Made by a program: the position numbers and the translations under genes. The notes beneath the pieces were generated by a model. The model saw only the letters and a program-made list of their open reading frames with translations, had not been told where the DNA came from and ran no database searches. From assembly GCF_001895005.1 (NCBI RefSeq), contig NZ_BCXH01000001.1, positions 1 to 64,000 of the forward strand: a DNA stretch of 64,000 nt, written 5' to 3'. This DNA comes from Rhodococcus yunnanensis NBRC 103083 (GTDB taxonomy: Bacteria > Actinomycetota > Actinomycetes > Mycobacteriales > Mycobacteriaceae). Below are positions 11,758 through 21,494 of the stretch, in pieces (position 1 is the stretch's first letter; every line of letters starts with the position of its first letter).

Positions 11758-12813
11758 GTGTCGACACCGCAGCCGCCAGCGGCGGAGTCAGGCTCAGGAT
11801 CGATTCTGGCTGACTCGACGCCGGTGAGTCCGCCGTCGGCCGACATTCCACATGCCTCGCCCGCGGTCCAACCGGACGGCCTACCCACCGTCCATCCCCA
11901 CCATGACGGCGCGCTGTTCCATACGCGCCAACCCGAAACCAGCCGTGAGACGAGAGATATCATTCCTGCGGCCAACGAACTAGGTCCTACGGGTCGTAAG
12001 ACCCGAGAAGTTCCCGATCCGACACCGCTGCCCAGCCATGGTCCGGCCAAGATCATCGCGATGTGCAACCAGAAGGGTGGCGTCGGCAAGACGACGTCGA
12101 CCATCAACCTCGGAGCCTCCCTCGCGGCCTACGGTCGTCGGGTGCTTCTGGTCGATCTGGACCCACAGGGTGCACTCTCCGCAGGCCTGGGCGTCGCGCA
12201 TCACGAGCTCGATCTGACGGTCTACAACCTGCTGGTCGAGCCGAAGATTTCTGCCGACGACGTCATCATGCGCACGCGCGTGGACAACCTCGATCTTCTT
12301 CCCAGCAACATCGATCTGTCCGCAGCCGAAATTCAGCTGGTCACCGAGGTGGGGCGTGAGCAGACACTCGGGCGCGTTCTGCACCCTATTCTCGATCGAT
12401 ACGACTACGTCCTGATCGACTGCCAGCCATCGCTGGGCCTGCTCACCGTCAATGCATTGACCTGCGCCGACGAGGTTCTGATACCGATGGAGTGCGAGTA
12501 CTTCAGCCTGCGCGGGCTGGCGTTGCTCAACGACACAGTGGAGAAGGTGCGCGACCGACTCAATCCTCGGCTCAAGCTCGCGGGCATCGTGGTGACGATG
12601 TTCGACGCTCGTACGCTGCATTCGCGCGAGGTCATGACCCGGGTCGTCGAGGTGTTCGGTGATGTCGTCTACGACACCGTCATCACCCGAACGGTGCGTT
12701 TCCCCGAGACATCCGTCGCAGGCGAGCCGATCACGACGTGGGCACCGAAATCCTCCGGTGCACAGGCCTATCGGGCGTTGGCCCGAGAGGTGATCTACCG
12801 GTCCGGCCCGTAA
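11758..12813 (+). CDS. ParA-family ATPase with a long disordered N-terminus
   Basis: The 351-residue protein begins with about 95 Pro/Ser/His-rich residues. The MinD/ParA ATPase domain follows: deviant Walker A CNQKGGVGKTTSTINLG, then VDLDPQGALSAGLG and the Walker B-like region YDYVLIDCQPSLG. GTG 11758 lies just behind AGGAG with a further AGGGGAG upstream. It sits 3 bases before scpA, the same arrangement as Rv1708-Rv1709. It is a chromosome-organisation ATPase; it is not the canonical origin-proximal ParA because no parB or parS is nearby. Confidence 0.88.
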   Translation: MSTPQPPAAESGSGSILADSTPVSPPSADIPHASPAVQPDGLPTVHPHHDGALFHTRQPETSRETRDIIPAANELGPTGRKTREVPDPTPLPSHGPAKIIAMCNQKGGVGKTTSTINLGASLAAYGRRVLLVDLDPQGALSAGLGVAHHELDLTVYNLLVEPKISADDVIMRTRVDNLDLLPSNIDLSAAEIQLVTEVGREQTLGRVLHPILDRYDYVLIDCQPSLGLLTVNALTCADEVLIPMECEYFSLRGLALLNDTVEKVRDRLNPRLKLAGIVVTMFDARTLHSREVMTRVVEVFGDVVYDTVITRTVRFPETSVAGEPITTWAPKSSGAQAYRALAREVIYRSGP

Positions 12814-12816
12814 GCC

Positions 12817-13650
12817 ATGACGCAGACCGCAGATGCTGCGATCGAGGCACCCGAGAACGAGGATCCATCTCGATTTCGGGTGCGCCTGCTCAACTTCGAA
12901 GGTCCGTTCGATCTGCTGCTCACACTCATCAGTCAGCATCGTCTCGATGTCACCGAAGTAGCGCTGCACACCGTCACCGACGATTTCATCGCGTTCACCA
13001 AGAGCCTCGGCAAAGAGATGGGCCTCGATCAGACGACCGAGTTTCTCGTCGTCGCAGCGACTCTGTTGGACCTCAAGGCCGCGCGGCTGCTGCCCTCGGG
13101 TGATGTCGAGGACGCCGAGGATCTGGCCTTGCTCGAAGTGCGGGACCTACTGTTCGCGCGATTGCTGCAGTACCGCGCCTACAAGCAGGTCGCGCAGTTG
13201 TTCGGCGAGCTGGAAGCTGCTGCGCTGCGCCGATATCCGCGATCGGTGTCGGTCGAGGACCGCTTCGCGGATCTGATACCGGAAGTGTTGCTCGGAGTCG
13301 ATGCCGCGCGGTTCGCCGATATCGCTGCGACGGCATTTCGGCCGAAGCCGGTGCCCGAGGTCGGACTCGATCACATCCATCAACATTCGGTGTCCGTTCC
13401 GGAGCAGGCAACCTGGATCATCGGCCTCCTCGAAGCCAAGGGTGAGGGAGCGTGGACTCCGTTCGGCGAACTCACCGAGGGGTGCGAGCACACCGTCGAG
13501 ATCGTGGCGCGGTTCCTGGCGCTGCTCGAGTTGTTCCGCGAGAAGGTCCTTGCCTTCGATCAACCCGAGCCACTCGGCGAACTGTTGGTCAGTTGGACGG
13601 GCACGGCGAAGTCGGACGAGATACTCGTCGCGGCGGTGGACTATGGATGA
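12817..13650 (+). CDS. scpA: segregation and condensation protein ScpA
   Basis: ScpA is the kleisin that links SMC heads with ScpB. The 277-residue protein has the typical N-terminal motif VRLLNFEGPFDLLLTLI followed by LDVTEVALHTVTDDFI, a central helical region and a C-terminal winged-helix part ending near LLVSWTGTAKSDEILVA. The ATG is 3 bases after the ParA stop, and the 3' end overlaps scpB by 8 bases. Confidence 0.92.
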   Translation: MTQTADAAIEAPENEDPSRFRVRLLNFEGPFDLLLTLISQHRLDVTEVALHTVTDDFIAFTKSLGKEMGLDQTTEFLVVAATLLDLKAARLLPSGDVEDAEDLALLEVRDLLFARLLQYRAYKQVAQLFGELEAAALRRYPRSVSVEDRFADLIPEVLLGVDAARFADIAATAFRPKPVPEVGLDHIHQHSVSVPEQATWIIGLLEAKGEGAWTPFGELTEGCEHTVEIVARFLALLELFREKVLAFDQPEPLGELLVSWTGTAKSDEILVAAVDYG

Positions 13651-14347
13651 GCAGGAACAGCAGATGGCCGAGCCGAACGTCCCGGAGATCGAGAGTGCCG
13701 AGGACGAGTCCGAACTCGACGACGCCACGTTGGAAGCAGCACTCGAGGCAGTGTTGCTCGTCGTGGATTCGCCCGCGTCGAACGAGCAGTTGGCGTCCGC
13801 GGTCGGCAGCGATGTCCGACGGATCAAGCCGGTGCTGGCGCGAATGGCTGCGCAGTTCACCGAACGCCGCAGCGGAATAGACCTGCGGTACGCCGGTGAC
13901 GGATGGCGTTTCTACACCCGCACCGCCTACGCGCCGTACGTGGAGAGGCTGCTTCTCGACGGCGCTCGGTCGAAGCTCACACGTGCGGCATTGGAGACTC
14001 TCGCCGTTATCGCCTATCGTCAACCGTTGACCCGCGCGCGAGTCAGCGCCGTGCGAGGAGTCAACGTAGACGGAGTGATGCGCACGTTGCTCGCTCGCGG
14101 TCTGATTTCGGAGGCTGGAGTCGATCCGGAATCGAACGGCACCATGTACTCCACGACCGAGTTGTTCCTCGAACGGCTCGGACTGGCATCGCTCACGGAC
14201 CTGCCTGCACTGGCCCCGCTGTTGCCGGGTGTGGACCTGATCGACGAGATCAGTGACAGCATGGACACCGATCCGAGAGTGACCCGCTCCACCAAGAACC
14301 GCGGATCGAAACCCGATCCGGTATCCGAGCTCGACTCGGACGACTGA
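13643..14347 (+). CDS. scpB: segregation and condensation protein ScpB
   Basis: ScpB has two winged-helix domains and binds ScpA in the SMC complex. The frame is open upstream, but ATG 13643 gives the expected acidic N-terminal leader (MDEQEQQMAEPN) and then the first domain LEAALEAVLLVVDSPASNEQLA. The second domain includes LETLAVIAYRQPLTRARVSAVRG (shown in part). Length is 234 residues. It overlaps scpA by 8 bases. Confidence 0.92.
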   Translation: MDEQEQQMAEPNVPEIESAEDESELDDATLEAALEAVLLVVDSPASNEQLASAVGSDVRRIKPVLARMAAQFTERRSGIDLRYAGDGWRFYTRTAYAPYVERLLLDGARSKLTRAALETLAVIAYRQPLTRARVSAVRGVNVDGVMRTLLARGLISEAGVDPESNGTMYSTTELFLERLGLASLTDLPALAPLLPGVDLIDEISDSMDTDPRVTRSTKNRGSKPDPVSELDSDD

Positions 14348-14358
14348 TAGGTACAAAA

Positions 14359-15486
14359 GTGAACAAGCCCGCTCGCCGTGATGGCACACCGGACAGGAAC
14401 AAAAGACAGGCTCCGCGCAGGAAGCCGACCACAGGTGGTAGGTCGGAAGATCCGCGCGAGAACCGCCGCGGAGGCGACGCGCCCCGCGGAGCACGAGCCG
14501 AGAGCCCCCGTGGAGGACGCCGCTCGGCAGCCCCACGGACGGGCGCCGACCAGCGCAAACCCTTCGAGGACAAGCCGGTCGACAGTGGCGTCAACGACCG
14601 CAGCAACGACGCGGTCTCTCGCAAGAAGCCGTCTCGGCCCAAGCCGCCGAAGCCGCAGAAGAAGCAGACTCCCACCACCACCATCAGCAACGCGAAGCCT
14701 GCGAAGCACCAGTACATCGAGCCCGACACCAAGCGGCGCCACGTGCCGCGCGGTGAAGGCGTGCGGTTGCAGAAAGTGCTCGCTCAGGCAGGTGTGGCGT
14801 CGCGTCGCGCAGCCGAGGAGCTGATCGCCGACGGCCGTGTCGAGGTCGACGGTCGCATCGTCACCGAACAGGGAATCCGCATCGATCCCGATGTCGCGGT
14901 CGTGCGTGTCGACGGCACTCGTGTCGTCGTCAAGGAAGAGCTCGTCCACCTCGCGATGAACAAGCCGCGTGGATGGCAGTGCACCATGTCCGACGATCTG
15001 GGACGACCGTGTGTGGGCGATATCGTCTCCGAACGGGTTCAGTCCGGCCAGCGTCTGTTCCACGTCGGTCGTCTCGATGCCGACACCGAAGGCCTGTTGC
15101 TGTTCACCAACGACGGTGATCTTGCTCACCGCCTGATGCATCCGTCGTACGAGGTCTCGAAGACCTATCTGGCGACACTGTTCGGCGCGATCCCGCGCGA
15201 TCTAGGCAAGAAGTTGCGCGACGGAGTCACCCTCGACGACGGCCCGGTCAAGGTCGACGGCTTCTCGCTGCTCGACATCTCCAACGGTCTCTCGTTGGTC
15301 AAGATCACCCTGCACGAAGGCCGCAAGCACATCGTCCGTCGATTGTTCGATCAGGTCGGTTTCCCGGTCGGACGTCTCGTGCGCACCGACGTAGGCAATG
15401 TCGCACTCGGTGATCAGCGCCCCGGCACTCTGCGCGTCCTGGGACGCGGCGAGATCGGCAAGCTGTACGAGTCGGTCGGTCTGTGA
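14359..15486 (+). CDS. rluB: 23S rRNA pseudouridine synthase RluB family
   Basis: The 375-residue protein starts at GTG 14359 with a disordered basic leader of about 130 residues rich in Arg, Lys and Pro. An S4 RNA-binding domain follows ([20 protein letters not shown]), then the RsuA/RluB catalytic domain with the nucleophile Asp in [18 protein letters not shown]. It makes the pseudouridine at about position 2605 of 23S rRNA by family knowledge. The long basic leader is common in actinobacteria. It overlaps cmk. Confidence 0.92.
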   Translation: MNKPARRDGTPDRNKRQAPRRKPTTGGRSEDPRENRRGGDAPRGARAESPRGGRRSAAPRTGADQRKPFEDKPVDSGVNDRSNDAVSRKKPSRPKPPKPQKKQTPTTTISNAKPAKHQYIEPDTKRRHVPRGEGVRLQKVLAQAGVASRRAAEELIADGRVEVDGRIVTEQGIRIDPDVAVVRVDGTRVVVKEELVHLAMNKPRGWQCTMSDDLGRPCVGDIVSERVQSGQRLFHVGRLDADTEGLLLFTNDGDLAHRLMHPSYEVSKTYLATLFGAIPRDLGKKLRDGVTLDDGPVKVDGFSLLDISNGLSLVKITLHEGRKHIVRRLFDQVGFPVGRLVRTDVGNVALGDQRPGTLRVLGRGEIGKLYESVGL

Positions 15487-16184
15487 TGGCAGGGCTCGAC
15501 ACCGCCGGTCTTGTGATCGCCATGGACGGGCCGTCCGGAACCGGCAAATCGACGGTCTCGCGCAAGGTCGCCATCGCGCTCGACGCTCGCTACCTCGACA
15601 CCGGTGCCATGTACCGGGTGGCAACGGTGTGGGTGTTGCGGGCGGGAATCGATCCGACGGACTCCGAGAAGGTCGCCGACATCGTCGCGACCCTCCCGCT
15701 CGACATCGGTACCGATCCAGCTGCCGAAGCCGTCACGATGGGCGGTGAGGACGTGTCCGCAGAGATTCGGGGAGGCGCCGTCACCAAGGCCGTCTCCGCT
15801 GTGTCGGCAGTCCCGCGGGTGCGAGAGCTGCTGGTGCAGATGCAGCGCGATCTGGTCGCAGCATCGCCGCGAATCGTGGTGGAAGGCAGAGACATCGGCA
15901 CTGTCGTGTTGCCCGAGGCCGACGTCAAGGTCTTCCTGACGGCATCTCCCGAGGCACGAGCAGGCCGCCGGAACAAGCAGAACATCGACGAAGGACGCGG
16001 CGACGATTACGACGCCGTTCTCGCCGACGTCCAACGCCGCGATCACGCGGACTCCACTCGCGCCGTGTCTCCGCTGCGGCCTGCCGAGGACTCCGTGATC
16101 GTGGACACCAGCGATCTGGGCATGGACGGCGTCATCGCCGCGTTGCTCCAGGTTGTGCACGACAGAACTGGAGTGAAGCAGTGA
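15483..16184 (+). CDS. cmk: cytidylate kinase
   Basis: It phosphorylates CMP and dCMP. The 233-residue protein has the P-loop GPSGTGKST near residue 17, the LDTGAMYR motif and the NMP-binding and LID regions ([13 protein letters not shown], then RRNKQN). Either GTG 15483 (GTGA overlap with rluB) or the next codon ATG 15486 can be the start. The operon order rluB-cmk-der is the usual one. Confidence 0.93.
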   Translation: MMAGLDTAGLVIAMDGPSGTGKSTVSRKVAIALDARYLDTGAMYRVATVWVLRAGIDPTDSEKVADIVATLPLDIGTDPAAEAVTMGGEDVSAEIRGGAVTKAVSAVSAVPRVRELLVQMQRDLVAASPRIVVEGRDIGTVVLPEADVKVFLTASPEARAGRRNKQNIDEGRGDDYDAVLADVQRRDHADSTRAVSPLRPAEDSVIVDTSDLGMDGVIAALLQVVHDRTGVKQ

Positions 16185-17623
16185 CCGAAGAATTCTACGC
16201 AGGCGAGGTCGCAGGCGACGGAACGTGGAGCGAAGAGGGGGAGTGGGACCTTCTCGACTACGTCGACGGTGACGATGCCGAAGCCGCCGTTGCAGTTCCG
16301 ACTCTCGCAGTCGTCGGACGGCCCAACGTGGGCAAGTCGACTCTCGTCAACCGCATCATCGGCCGTCGTGAAGCGGTGGTCGAGGATGTACCCGGTGTGA
16401 CGCGTGACCGTGTCTCGTACGAGGCCAATTGGTCAGGGCGCCGATTCCTGGTGCAGGACACCGGTGGTTGGGAACCCGACGCCAAGGGACTGCAGCAGTC
16501 CGTTGCGCGCCAGGCAGAGCTGGCCATGAAGACAGCGGATGCGATACTCCTCGTCGTCGATGCTCGCGTCGGATCCACGACCACCGATGAAGCAGTGGCA
16601 CGGGTGCTTCGCCGTTCGAAGACACCGGTGTTGTTGATCGCCAACAAGGTCGACGACGGCCGCACCGAGTCGGAGGTCGCTGCACTGTGGTCCCTCGGTC
16701 TCGGCGAGCCGCTCGCGGTGTCCGCAACGCACGGCCGCGGAACCGGCGACATGCTCGACCGCGTCCTCGAAGCACTGCCGGAAACGCCTCGCGAGGGAAT
16801 TCCCGGCGGCGGGCCGCGCCGAGTCGCGTTGGTGGGCAAGCCCAATGTCGGCAAGTCATCACTACTGAACAAGCTGTCCGGTGACGAGCGTTCGGTGGTG
16901 CACGACGTTGCAGGAACCACCGTCGACCCCGTCGACTCGCTCGTCGAGTTGGGCGGTAAGACATGGAGATTCGTCGACACCGCTGGTCTGCGCAAGCGGG
17001 TCAGCCATGCCAGTGGTGCCGAGTTCTACGCGTCACTGCGCACCAAGTCGGCCATCGAGGCCGCCGAGGTCGCCATTCTGCTGCTCGACTCGTCCGAGGT
17101 GATCTCGGAGCAGGACCTGCGGGTGCTGTCCATGGTCGCCGACGCAGGCCGCGCACTAGTGCTCGCGTTCAACAAGTGGGACCTCGTCGACGAGGACCGC
17201 AGGCTGCAGTTGGAGAAGGAGATCGACCGCGATCTTGCTCGGGTTCCGTGGGCGCAGCGCGTCAACATCTCCGCACAGACCGGCAGGGCCGTTCAGAAGC
17301 TCGTTCCGGCCCTCGAGACGGCTCTGGAGTCATGGGACAAGCGCGTCCCGACAGGCAGGCTCAACACCTGGCTGAAGGAAGTTGTGGCTGCCACTCCGCC
17401 GCCGATGCGCGGTGGCCGTCTGCCGAGGATCATGTTCGCGACGCAGGCCTCGACCCGTCCGCCGACGTTCGTCCTCTTCACCACGGGCTTCCTCGAGGCC
17501 GGCTACCGCCGGTTCATCGAGCGTCGTCTGCGTGAGGAGTTCAACTTCGACGGCAGCCCGATCCGCGTGTCGGTCCGCATCCGCGAAAAGCGCGAACGGC
17601 CGGGCAAGGGAAAAAACCGCTAA
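16181..17623 (+). CDS. der: ribosome-associated GTPase Der (EngA)
   Basis: Der is a tandem GTPase for 50S assembly. The 480-residue protein has an actinobacterial N-terminal extension of about 40 residues, then two G domains: first with [17 protein letters not shown] and NKVDD, second with [17 protein letters not shown] and NKWD. A KH-like C-terminal domain ends with [16 protein letters not shown] 16181 overlaps the cmk stop. This is the last gene of the core block. Confidence 0.95.
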   Translation: MTEEFYAGEVAGDGTWSEEGEWDLLDYVDGDDAEAAVAVPTLAVVGRPNVGKSTLVNRIIGRREAVVEDVPGVTRDRVSYEANWSGRRFLVQDTGGWEPDAKGLQQSVARQAELAMKTADAILLVVDARVGSTTTDEAVARVLRRSKTPVLLIANKVDDGRTESEVAALWSLGLGEPLAVSATHGRGTGDMLDRVLEALPETPREGIPGGGPRRVALVGKPNVGKSSLLNKLSGDERSVVHDVAGTTVDPVDSLVELGGKTWRFVDTAGLRKRVSHASGAEFYASLRTKSAIEAAEVAILLLDSSEVISEQDLRVLSMVADAGRALVLAFNKWDLVDEDRRLQLEKEIDRDLARVPWAQRVNISAQTGRAVQKLVPALETALESWDKRVPTGRLNTWLKEVVAATPPPMRGGRLPRIMFATQASTRPPTFVLFTTGFLEAGYRRFIERRLREEFNFDGSPIRVSVRIREKRERPGKGKNR

Positions 17624-17633
17624 TTGTTCCGCG

Positions 17634-17672
17634 TCCTACCTCTGAGCAGGCGATTTCCTCTCAGGGGTAGGA
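17634..17672 (+). terminator. hairpin after der
   Basis: A 13-bp stem (TCCTACCTCTGAG against CTCAGGGGTAGGA, one G-T pair) with a 13-base loop starts 10 bases after the der stop. No T-tract follows, as in many actinobacterial terminators, so strength is uncertain. Confidence 0.6.
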
Positions 17673-17678
17673 CTGGGG

Positions 17679-17684
17679 TAATCT
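17679..17684 (+). promoter_or_regulatory. candidate -10 element for tRNA-Pro
   Basis: TAATCT lies 25 bases before the tRNA 5' end, at a distance fitting a -10 hexamer with a short leader. A matching -35 is not clear because the preceding bases form the der hairpin. Confidence 0.4.
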
Positions 17685-17708
17685 CATCGAGCGCCTTAAC
17701 CGGCGCGG

Positions 17709-17782
<74 letters not shown>

Positions 17783-17803
17783 CACTCATTTACGCAGTTC
17801 AGA

Positions 17804-17837
17804 GGCGGTCTCGGAGAGTTCCGAGGCCGCTTTTTTC
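17804..17837 (+). terminator. terminator of tRNA-Pro
   Basis: GGCGGTCTCGGA and TCCGAGGCCGC form a stem with a 4-base loop and one G-T wobble, followed by six T. It is a clear intrinsic terminator. Confidence 0.85.
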
Positions 17838-17964
17838 GTTTGCGTACCGTGAGCGTGTCACTACTCGTTTCTTACATTCCAGAAAGCGGACATCACTGGG
17901 CATGACGGCGCTCATCGAAAATGCTCAACTTCGCTCAGCGAAAGTGCTCACCCGGTAGCGGTGA

Positions 17965-18312
17965 TCACTGTAGCGGTTGACGGGTCCCGGTGACGGCTTT
18001 GCGGAGTTTCTCCGAGCGTGCGTTGTGGTCGCGGAGGCGGTAGGAATCATCGGACATATCGAGCACCACCGATCGATGCAAGAGCCTGTCGAGCATCGCT
18101 GCTGCGACGGTATCGTCGCCGAGAACCGTTCCCCACGAACCAACACCACACCACGATTGCTGGCAATCACGATCGATGTCTTCATATACCGCCCGAGAGA
18201 CAACCTGAAACAACGCTGACGCCGCTTCACCCGGCAACGGTAAATACCCGAGTTCGTCGATACCCCCCGTGTCGGGCCGGCATAGAACAGCGTCGTCTCC
18301 CATGACCGTCAA
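17965..18312 (-). pseudogene. IS21-family IstB helper ATPase, frameshifted C-terminal remnant
   Basis: The minus strand encodes IstB-like blocks in two frames: DELGYLPLPGEAASALFQVVSR, then in another frame MKTSIVIASNRGV, then back in the first frame WGTVLGDDTVAAAMLDRLLH and DMSDDSYRLRDHNARSEKL (blocks shown in part). Intact IstB has these in one frame, so there are two frameshifts. The N-terminal half with the Walker A is missing and no istA is present. It is a dead remnant of an IS21-type element beside tRNA-Pro. Confidence 0.8.
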
Positions 18313-19145
18313 TCTTTGTCAAACCCTTGGTGCCGTTGGCTTGCTCGGTGGACTGTTTTCCCGGCAGGTCGACGAGCTGCGCGGCGTCGCCGCTTAATTT
18401 CATTCCAACGATACTCGTACTCGGCATGCCGGATCGAACCATCGAGCAGCCAGCACTCGTCACACGTAATGCTCTCGATGGACGGTGCCGTACTAGACGC
18501 CACCAATATTGCAGAGATACGGTCCGCGGTCTGCGCGTCCACCACAGCCATGTGAACTAGGTGCAGAAGTGTAGCGTTGACAACTGTCGGTGCCGATTCT
18601 TTGTGCCGAATCACGATATCGTAGGGAGACAGTGCGGCAAGCGGGTCTTCGCGTATACGCACGACCAGATCCGCGATCCCGTCTGCGACGACTCTGTGGG
18701 CCTTTCTTTGGTCTGCGGCTTCGTTGCCTGCGTGCCAGTACGCTCCGTCGTACTCCAATCCGATCGTGTCACCGCCCGCCGTGCGGAAACGCATATCCAA
18801 GTGCATTCTCCCGTCGCTCGGCAGCTTCAAATCTTGCTCGCCGCCTCCGAGAACAAAATTCAGCAAGTCGAAAATCTGCGTTTCCAGACGTGAGGACCGC
18901 GGCTGGTCGCCCACGCATGCAGGACAACTATCACCTCTGAAGTATCGCCCGCGTGCAGATCCTGACCAATGTCGTCGCATACGGCGAAAATACTTGGTGG
19001 TACCGACACACTTCGCGATCAGCCAGCAAGTTGGCCAGATTGAATCCGAGCAACAACTGAATCGCGGCACGGTTGAGACAATCGATGTCAAGGCATCCAA
19101 CGTTACCGTCAAGGCTCCACGGCCGCCGCGCCATACAATTCTCAT
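18309..19145 (-). CDS. orphan protein with zinc-ribbon and endonuclease-like motifs
   Basis: I do not recognise a named family with certainty. The frame holds 278 codons from ATG 19145, but the first 60 residues look unlike protein and the start may lie further in, or the 5' part may be decayed. The middle has CPAC (one zinc-ribbon knuckle), then LDMRFRTAGG, LEYDGAYWH and a later VVRIREDPL. This order resembles Vsr/DUF559-like nucleases joined to zinc ribbons. Base composition appears less GC-rich than in the core genes, and it lies between two insertion-sequence relics, so it was probably imported. It could be a nuclease of a defence or mobile system, or a relic. Confidence 0.45.
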   Translation of the reverse strand: MRIVWRGGRGALTVTLDALTSIVSTVPRFSCCSDSIWPTCWLIAKCVGTTKYFRRMRRHWSGSARGRYFRGDSCPACVGDQPRSSRLETQIFDLLNFVLGGGEQDLKLPSDGRMHLDMRFRTAGGDTIGLEYDGAYWHAGNEAADQRKAHRVVADGIADLVVRIREDPLAALSPYDIVIRHKESAPTVVNATLLHLVHMAVVDAQTADRISAILVASSTAPSIESITCDECWLLDGSIRHAEYEYRWNEIKRRRRAARRPAGKTVHRASQRHQGFDKD

Positions 19146-19239
19146 GTGTTGACAGTGTTCGCCGGCAAATTCAACTGGCAGGTCCCCGATAGTCGGACCA
19201 CCGCGTTTTAGAACCGCTTCGGTTTGATCTTCAGTCGAT

Positions 19240-20091
19240 CTAGCCCTCGACCGGCTGGTGGTTGTGGGTGCACTGGGCAGCGTACTCGGCCGGCGTGAGG
19301 TAGCCGAGCGAAGAGTGGCGATGCCGGTTGTTGTGGTCGTCCTTGAAGTCCTCGATCACAACCCGAGCTTCGAGCAAGCTCGTCCAATAGTTGCGGTTCA
19401 GGCACTTCTTCCGAAGACGGTTGTTGATCCCCCAGAGGGAGGTGCCCCCAGACTCGATGTGCCCGTTGTTCCACGGCGTCCCCGGCGGGATGTACGAAAT
19501 ACCAACTCGGTCACGGCAAAACTGTTGCAGCACATGCGAAATGAACTCCGGACCGTTGTCCATCCGCAACACCAACGGCGGTCCACCCCACAACGCGAAC
19601 ACCTTATCCAGCTCGTCGGTCAACCGTTGCGCAGTGATCGACCTCTCGACGATGTTCAGCAGCGACTCACGAGTGTGCTCGTCGATCACCGACGCGATCT
19701 TGATCGCATTCCCGTCGATCGTGGAGTCGAACTGAAAATCCATAGCCCACACCACCTTCGGAGCATCAGCTTCGACCTGCGGGCAGGAACTGATTCCCGC
19801 GCGTTTGCGTGGGTGGTAGATCCGCACCTGTAGGCCTTCCTCTTTCCAGAGGCGGTGGATTTTCTTCTTGTTCACCTGCATGCCTTTGTCATGCCTCATG
19901 TGCGCCCAGGCCCGCCGGAAGCCGTGCAGCGGGTTCATACGTGCGTACTCACGCAGAAGCGTTCTCAGGGCCGCGTCCGGGTCGGCAGGGGTCTGCGCGA
20001 TAGGGATGCGGGAGTAGGTTGAGCGGGCAAGCCCAACTGCTTTGCACGCGAGCCGTTTCGACATGTTCATCGTCGTGACGAGCATGTCCAC
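19240..20091 (-). CDS. IS3-family transposase OrfB (DDE integrase domain), with insertion next to catalytic Glu
   Basis: The 283 residues have an HTH_21-like N-terminal region (RTLLREYARMNPLHGFRRAW), then the rve integrase core: first Asp in VVWAMDFQFDS, second Asp in LRMDNGPEFIS, and Glu 213 in NNGHIES. In relatives this Glu is followed at once by a FNNRLRKECLN-type motif. Here seven codons (GGTSLWG, 19429-19449) stand between ES and INNRLRKKCLN. The frame stays open. OrfB is normally made by a -1 frameshift from orfA near AAAATTTT at the orfA end; an in-frame GTG at 20091 is only the formal start. Activity is doubtful. Confidence 0.85.
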   Translation of the reverse strand: MDMLVTTMNMSKRLACKAVGLARSTYSRIPIAQTPADPDAALRTLLREYARMNPLHGFRRAWAHMRHDKGMQVNKKKIHRLWKEEGLQVRIYHPRKRAGISSCPQVEADAPKVVWAMDFQFDSTIDGNAIKIASVIDEHTRESLLNIVERSITAQRLTDELDKVFALWGGPPLVLRMDNGPEFISHVLQQFCRDRVGISYIPPGTPWNNGHIESGGTSLWGINNRLRKKCLNRNYWTSLLEARVVIEDFKDDHNNRHRHSSLGYLTPAEYAAQCTHNHQPVEG

Positions 20092-20114
20092 AGCAGCGCG
20101 TTTGGCGGCTGGGC

Positions 20115-20435
20115 CTAAAATTTTCCCTTCGCCACCTCCCGCAACGCATCCTTCTCCAGCTCGGCTTCGGCGAGCAACCGCTTGAGTTTGCTGTTCTGCT
20201 CGCGCAGTTCCTTGAGCTCTTTCGCCGCGTCCGTGTCCATCCCGCTGTATTGGCGGCGCCCGTTGTACAGCGTCGCCGACGACACCTCGAGCTCAGCGGC
20301 GACCTCGTCCTGAGTCTTGCCCATCGCAGTGAGCTCGTCTGCACGCCGCAGCTTGCGGACGATGTCCTCCGCGGAATTCCGCTTCCGTCCAGCCATATTC
20401 TCCATCGTCCTGTCTGCCCAGTTCACGGGCAACAA
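20115..20435 (-). CDS. IS3-family OrfA (HTH transposase subunit)
   Basis: This protein of about 100 residues has a HTH_Tnp_1 domain (SAEDIVRKLRRADELTAMG followed by a second helix pair) and a leucine-zipper-like tail (LKELREQNSKLKRLLAEAEL). The best start may be the internal ATG giving MAGRKRNSAEDIV. It ends AKGKF at an A/T run suited to -1 slippage into the orfB frame. Confidence 0.85.
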   Translation of the reverse strand: MLPVNWADRTMENMAGRKRNSAEDIVRKLRRADELTAMGKTQDEVAAELEVSSATLYNGRRQYSGMDTDAAKELKELREQNSKLKRLLAEAELEKDALREVAKGKF

Positions 20436-20699
20436 GACTCTAAAACAAGATGGCCTCGTTCACCGGGAACACGCCAGTCGCTATCTCGGTGTTCACCTAG
20501 GTGTCTAGATTCTGTAGTGACGAGCGCTCTTGATAGAGGCTGCCTACCTCACGAGGATTCCGGGGTTCCACGATGGTCGTTGGAATTGCTGTGAGGCTGC
20601 ACTATGCCTGGCCAAGGTAACTAGCGACGTTCGTGTTGTGACTTGGGTCGTGGTGACGATCTGGACAGCTGACCTCCATGTTGCAACGACCTGCGCATT

Positions 20700-20715
20700 T
20701 CAAACGGTCGTTTGG
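20700..20715. promoter_or_regulatory. putative TetR operator before the cluster A regulator
   Basis: TCAAACGGTCGTTTGG is a near-perfect palindrome with 7-base arms about a 2-base centre, 55 bases before the tetR ATG. The same motif recurs at four other operon starts, with one further weak copy. It suggests autoregulation. The 315 bases from the IS end to the tetR gene hold nothing else I can identify. Confidence 0.65.
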
Positions 20716-20770
20716 AATTAGTGCCGACGTGTAGTGCAATAGGGTCGAATCGAACCGACGGGCAGATCCC

Positions 20771-21469
20771 ATGGATGACGAGATGGGGAGGAGTACGAGA
20801 AGGTTGACGAAAACCAACGACGGCAAGCGTGGGAGGGGGCGACCGCCGGCGAGTGACAAGACCAAGAAAAAGGACCTCGACGGAGCACGGTCGCGAGACA
20901 AGGAAGTGGTCGCTGCAGCAGTTCGCCTTTTCTACAGCAAGGGCTACGCCTCGACGTCGATGCAGGACATCGCGGACGAGTTGGGATTGCTGAAGGGCAG
21001 CCTTTACTACTACATCGACACGAAGGAGACCCTGCTCCGTAGGATCTTCGAGAGTTCGCATGACCAAGTCCAGGTGATCGCCGAGAAATACAAGCAGTCC
21101 GATGCGCCCGCGATGGACCGCTTCAGTGGGTTCTTGAACGAATACACGCTCTGGTATCTCGACAACATTCCCCGTGCGAGCCTCTTCGCGCGTGAATGGA
21201 GGCACGCCGGAGACGACTTGCGCGCTGTGATGGTCGAGCAGCGTCGCTACTACGATCACACGCTGCGCGTGCTGATAGTCGAATTGGCGGAGGACTATGA
21301 CCTTGGTTCCTCTGTCGACGCTCCGATGATGAGCAACTTCATCATGTCAGCAGTGTCGTCGGTGCCGGACTGGTTTCACTCGACGGGTTCACTCACGGCC
21401 GCCCAGGTTGCAACACGCTATGTGGATTACGCGACACGTGTGGTGCTGAACGGTGCGCCAGCGCTGTAG
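20771..21469 (+). CDS. TetR-family regulator of cluster A
   Basis: The 232-residue protein has a basic leader (RGRGRPPASDKTKKK), then the TetR HTH (AAVRLFYSKGYASTSMQDIA and LGLLKGSLYYYIDTKETLL) and a helical ligand domain of about 130 residues. ATG 20783 is an alternative start. The gene is first in cluster A and has its own terminator. The palindrome at 20700-20715 and its copies downstream make it the likely repressor of the cluster, released by a pathway intermediate, perhaps an acyl-CoA. That ligand is inferred. Confidence 0.85.
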   Translation: MDDEMGRSTRRLTKTNDGKRGRGRPPASDKTKKKDLDGARSRDKEVVAAAVRLFYSKGYASTSMQDIADELGLLKGSLYYYIDTKETLLRRIFESSHDQVQVIAEKYKQSDAPAMDRFSGFLNEYTLWYLDNIPRASLFAREWRHAGDDLRAVMVEQRRYYDHTLRVLIVELAEDYDLGSSVDAPMMSNFIMSAVSSVPDWFHSTGSLTAAQVATRYVDYATRVVLNGAPAL

Positions 21470-21494
21470 CGGAGGGATCTTGCTTGTTGTCCGG

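Larger units (their letters stand above)
19196..20456 (-). mobile_element. IS3-family insertion sequence with orfA/orfB
   Basis: orfA (20115-20435) and orfB (19240-20091) lie on the minus strand in the IS3 order with a frame change between them. Imperfect inverted ends can be seen: GTTTTAGA with a matching CCA block at 19196-19212, and its complement at 20439-20456, so the limits are approximate. I did not find a convincing target-site duplication. The element separates the core and tRNA side from cluster A. Confidence 0.8.
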
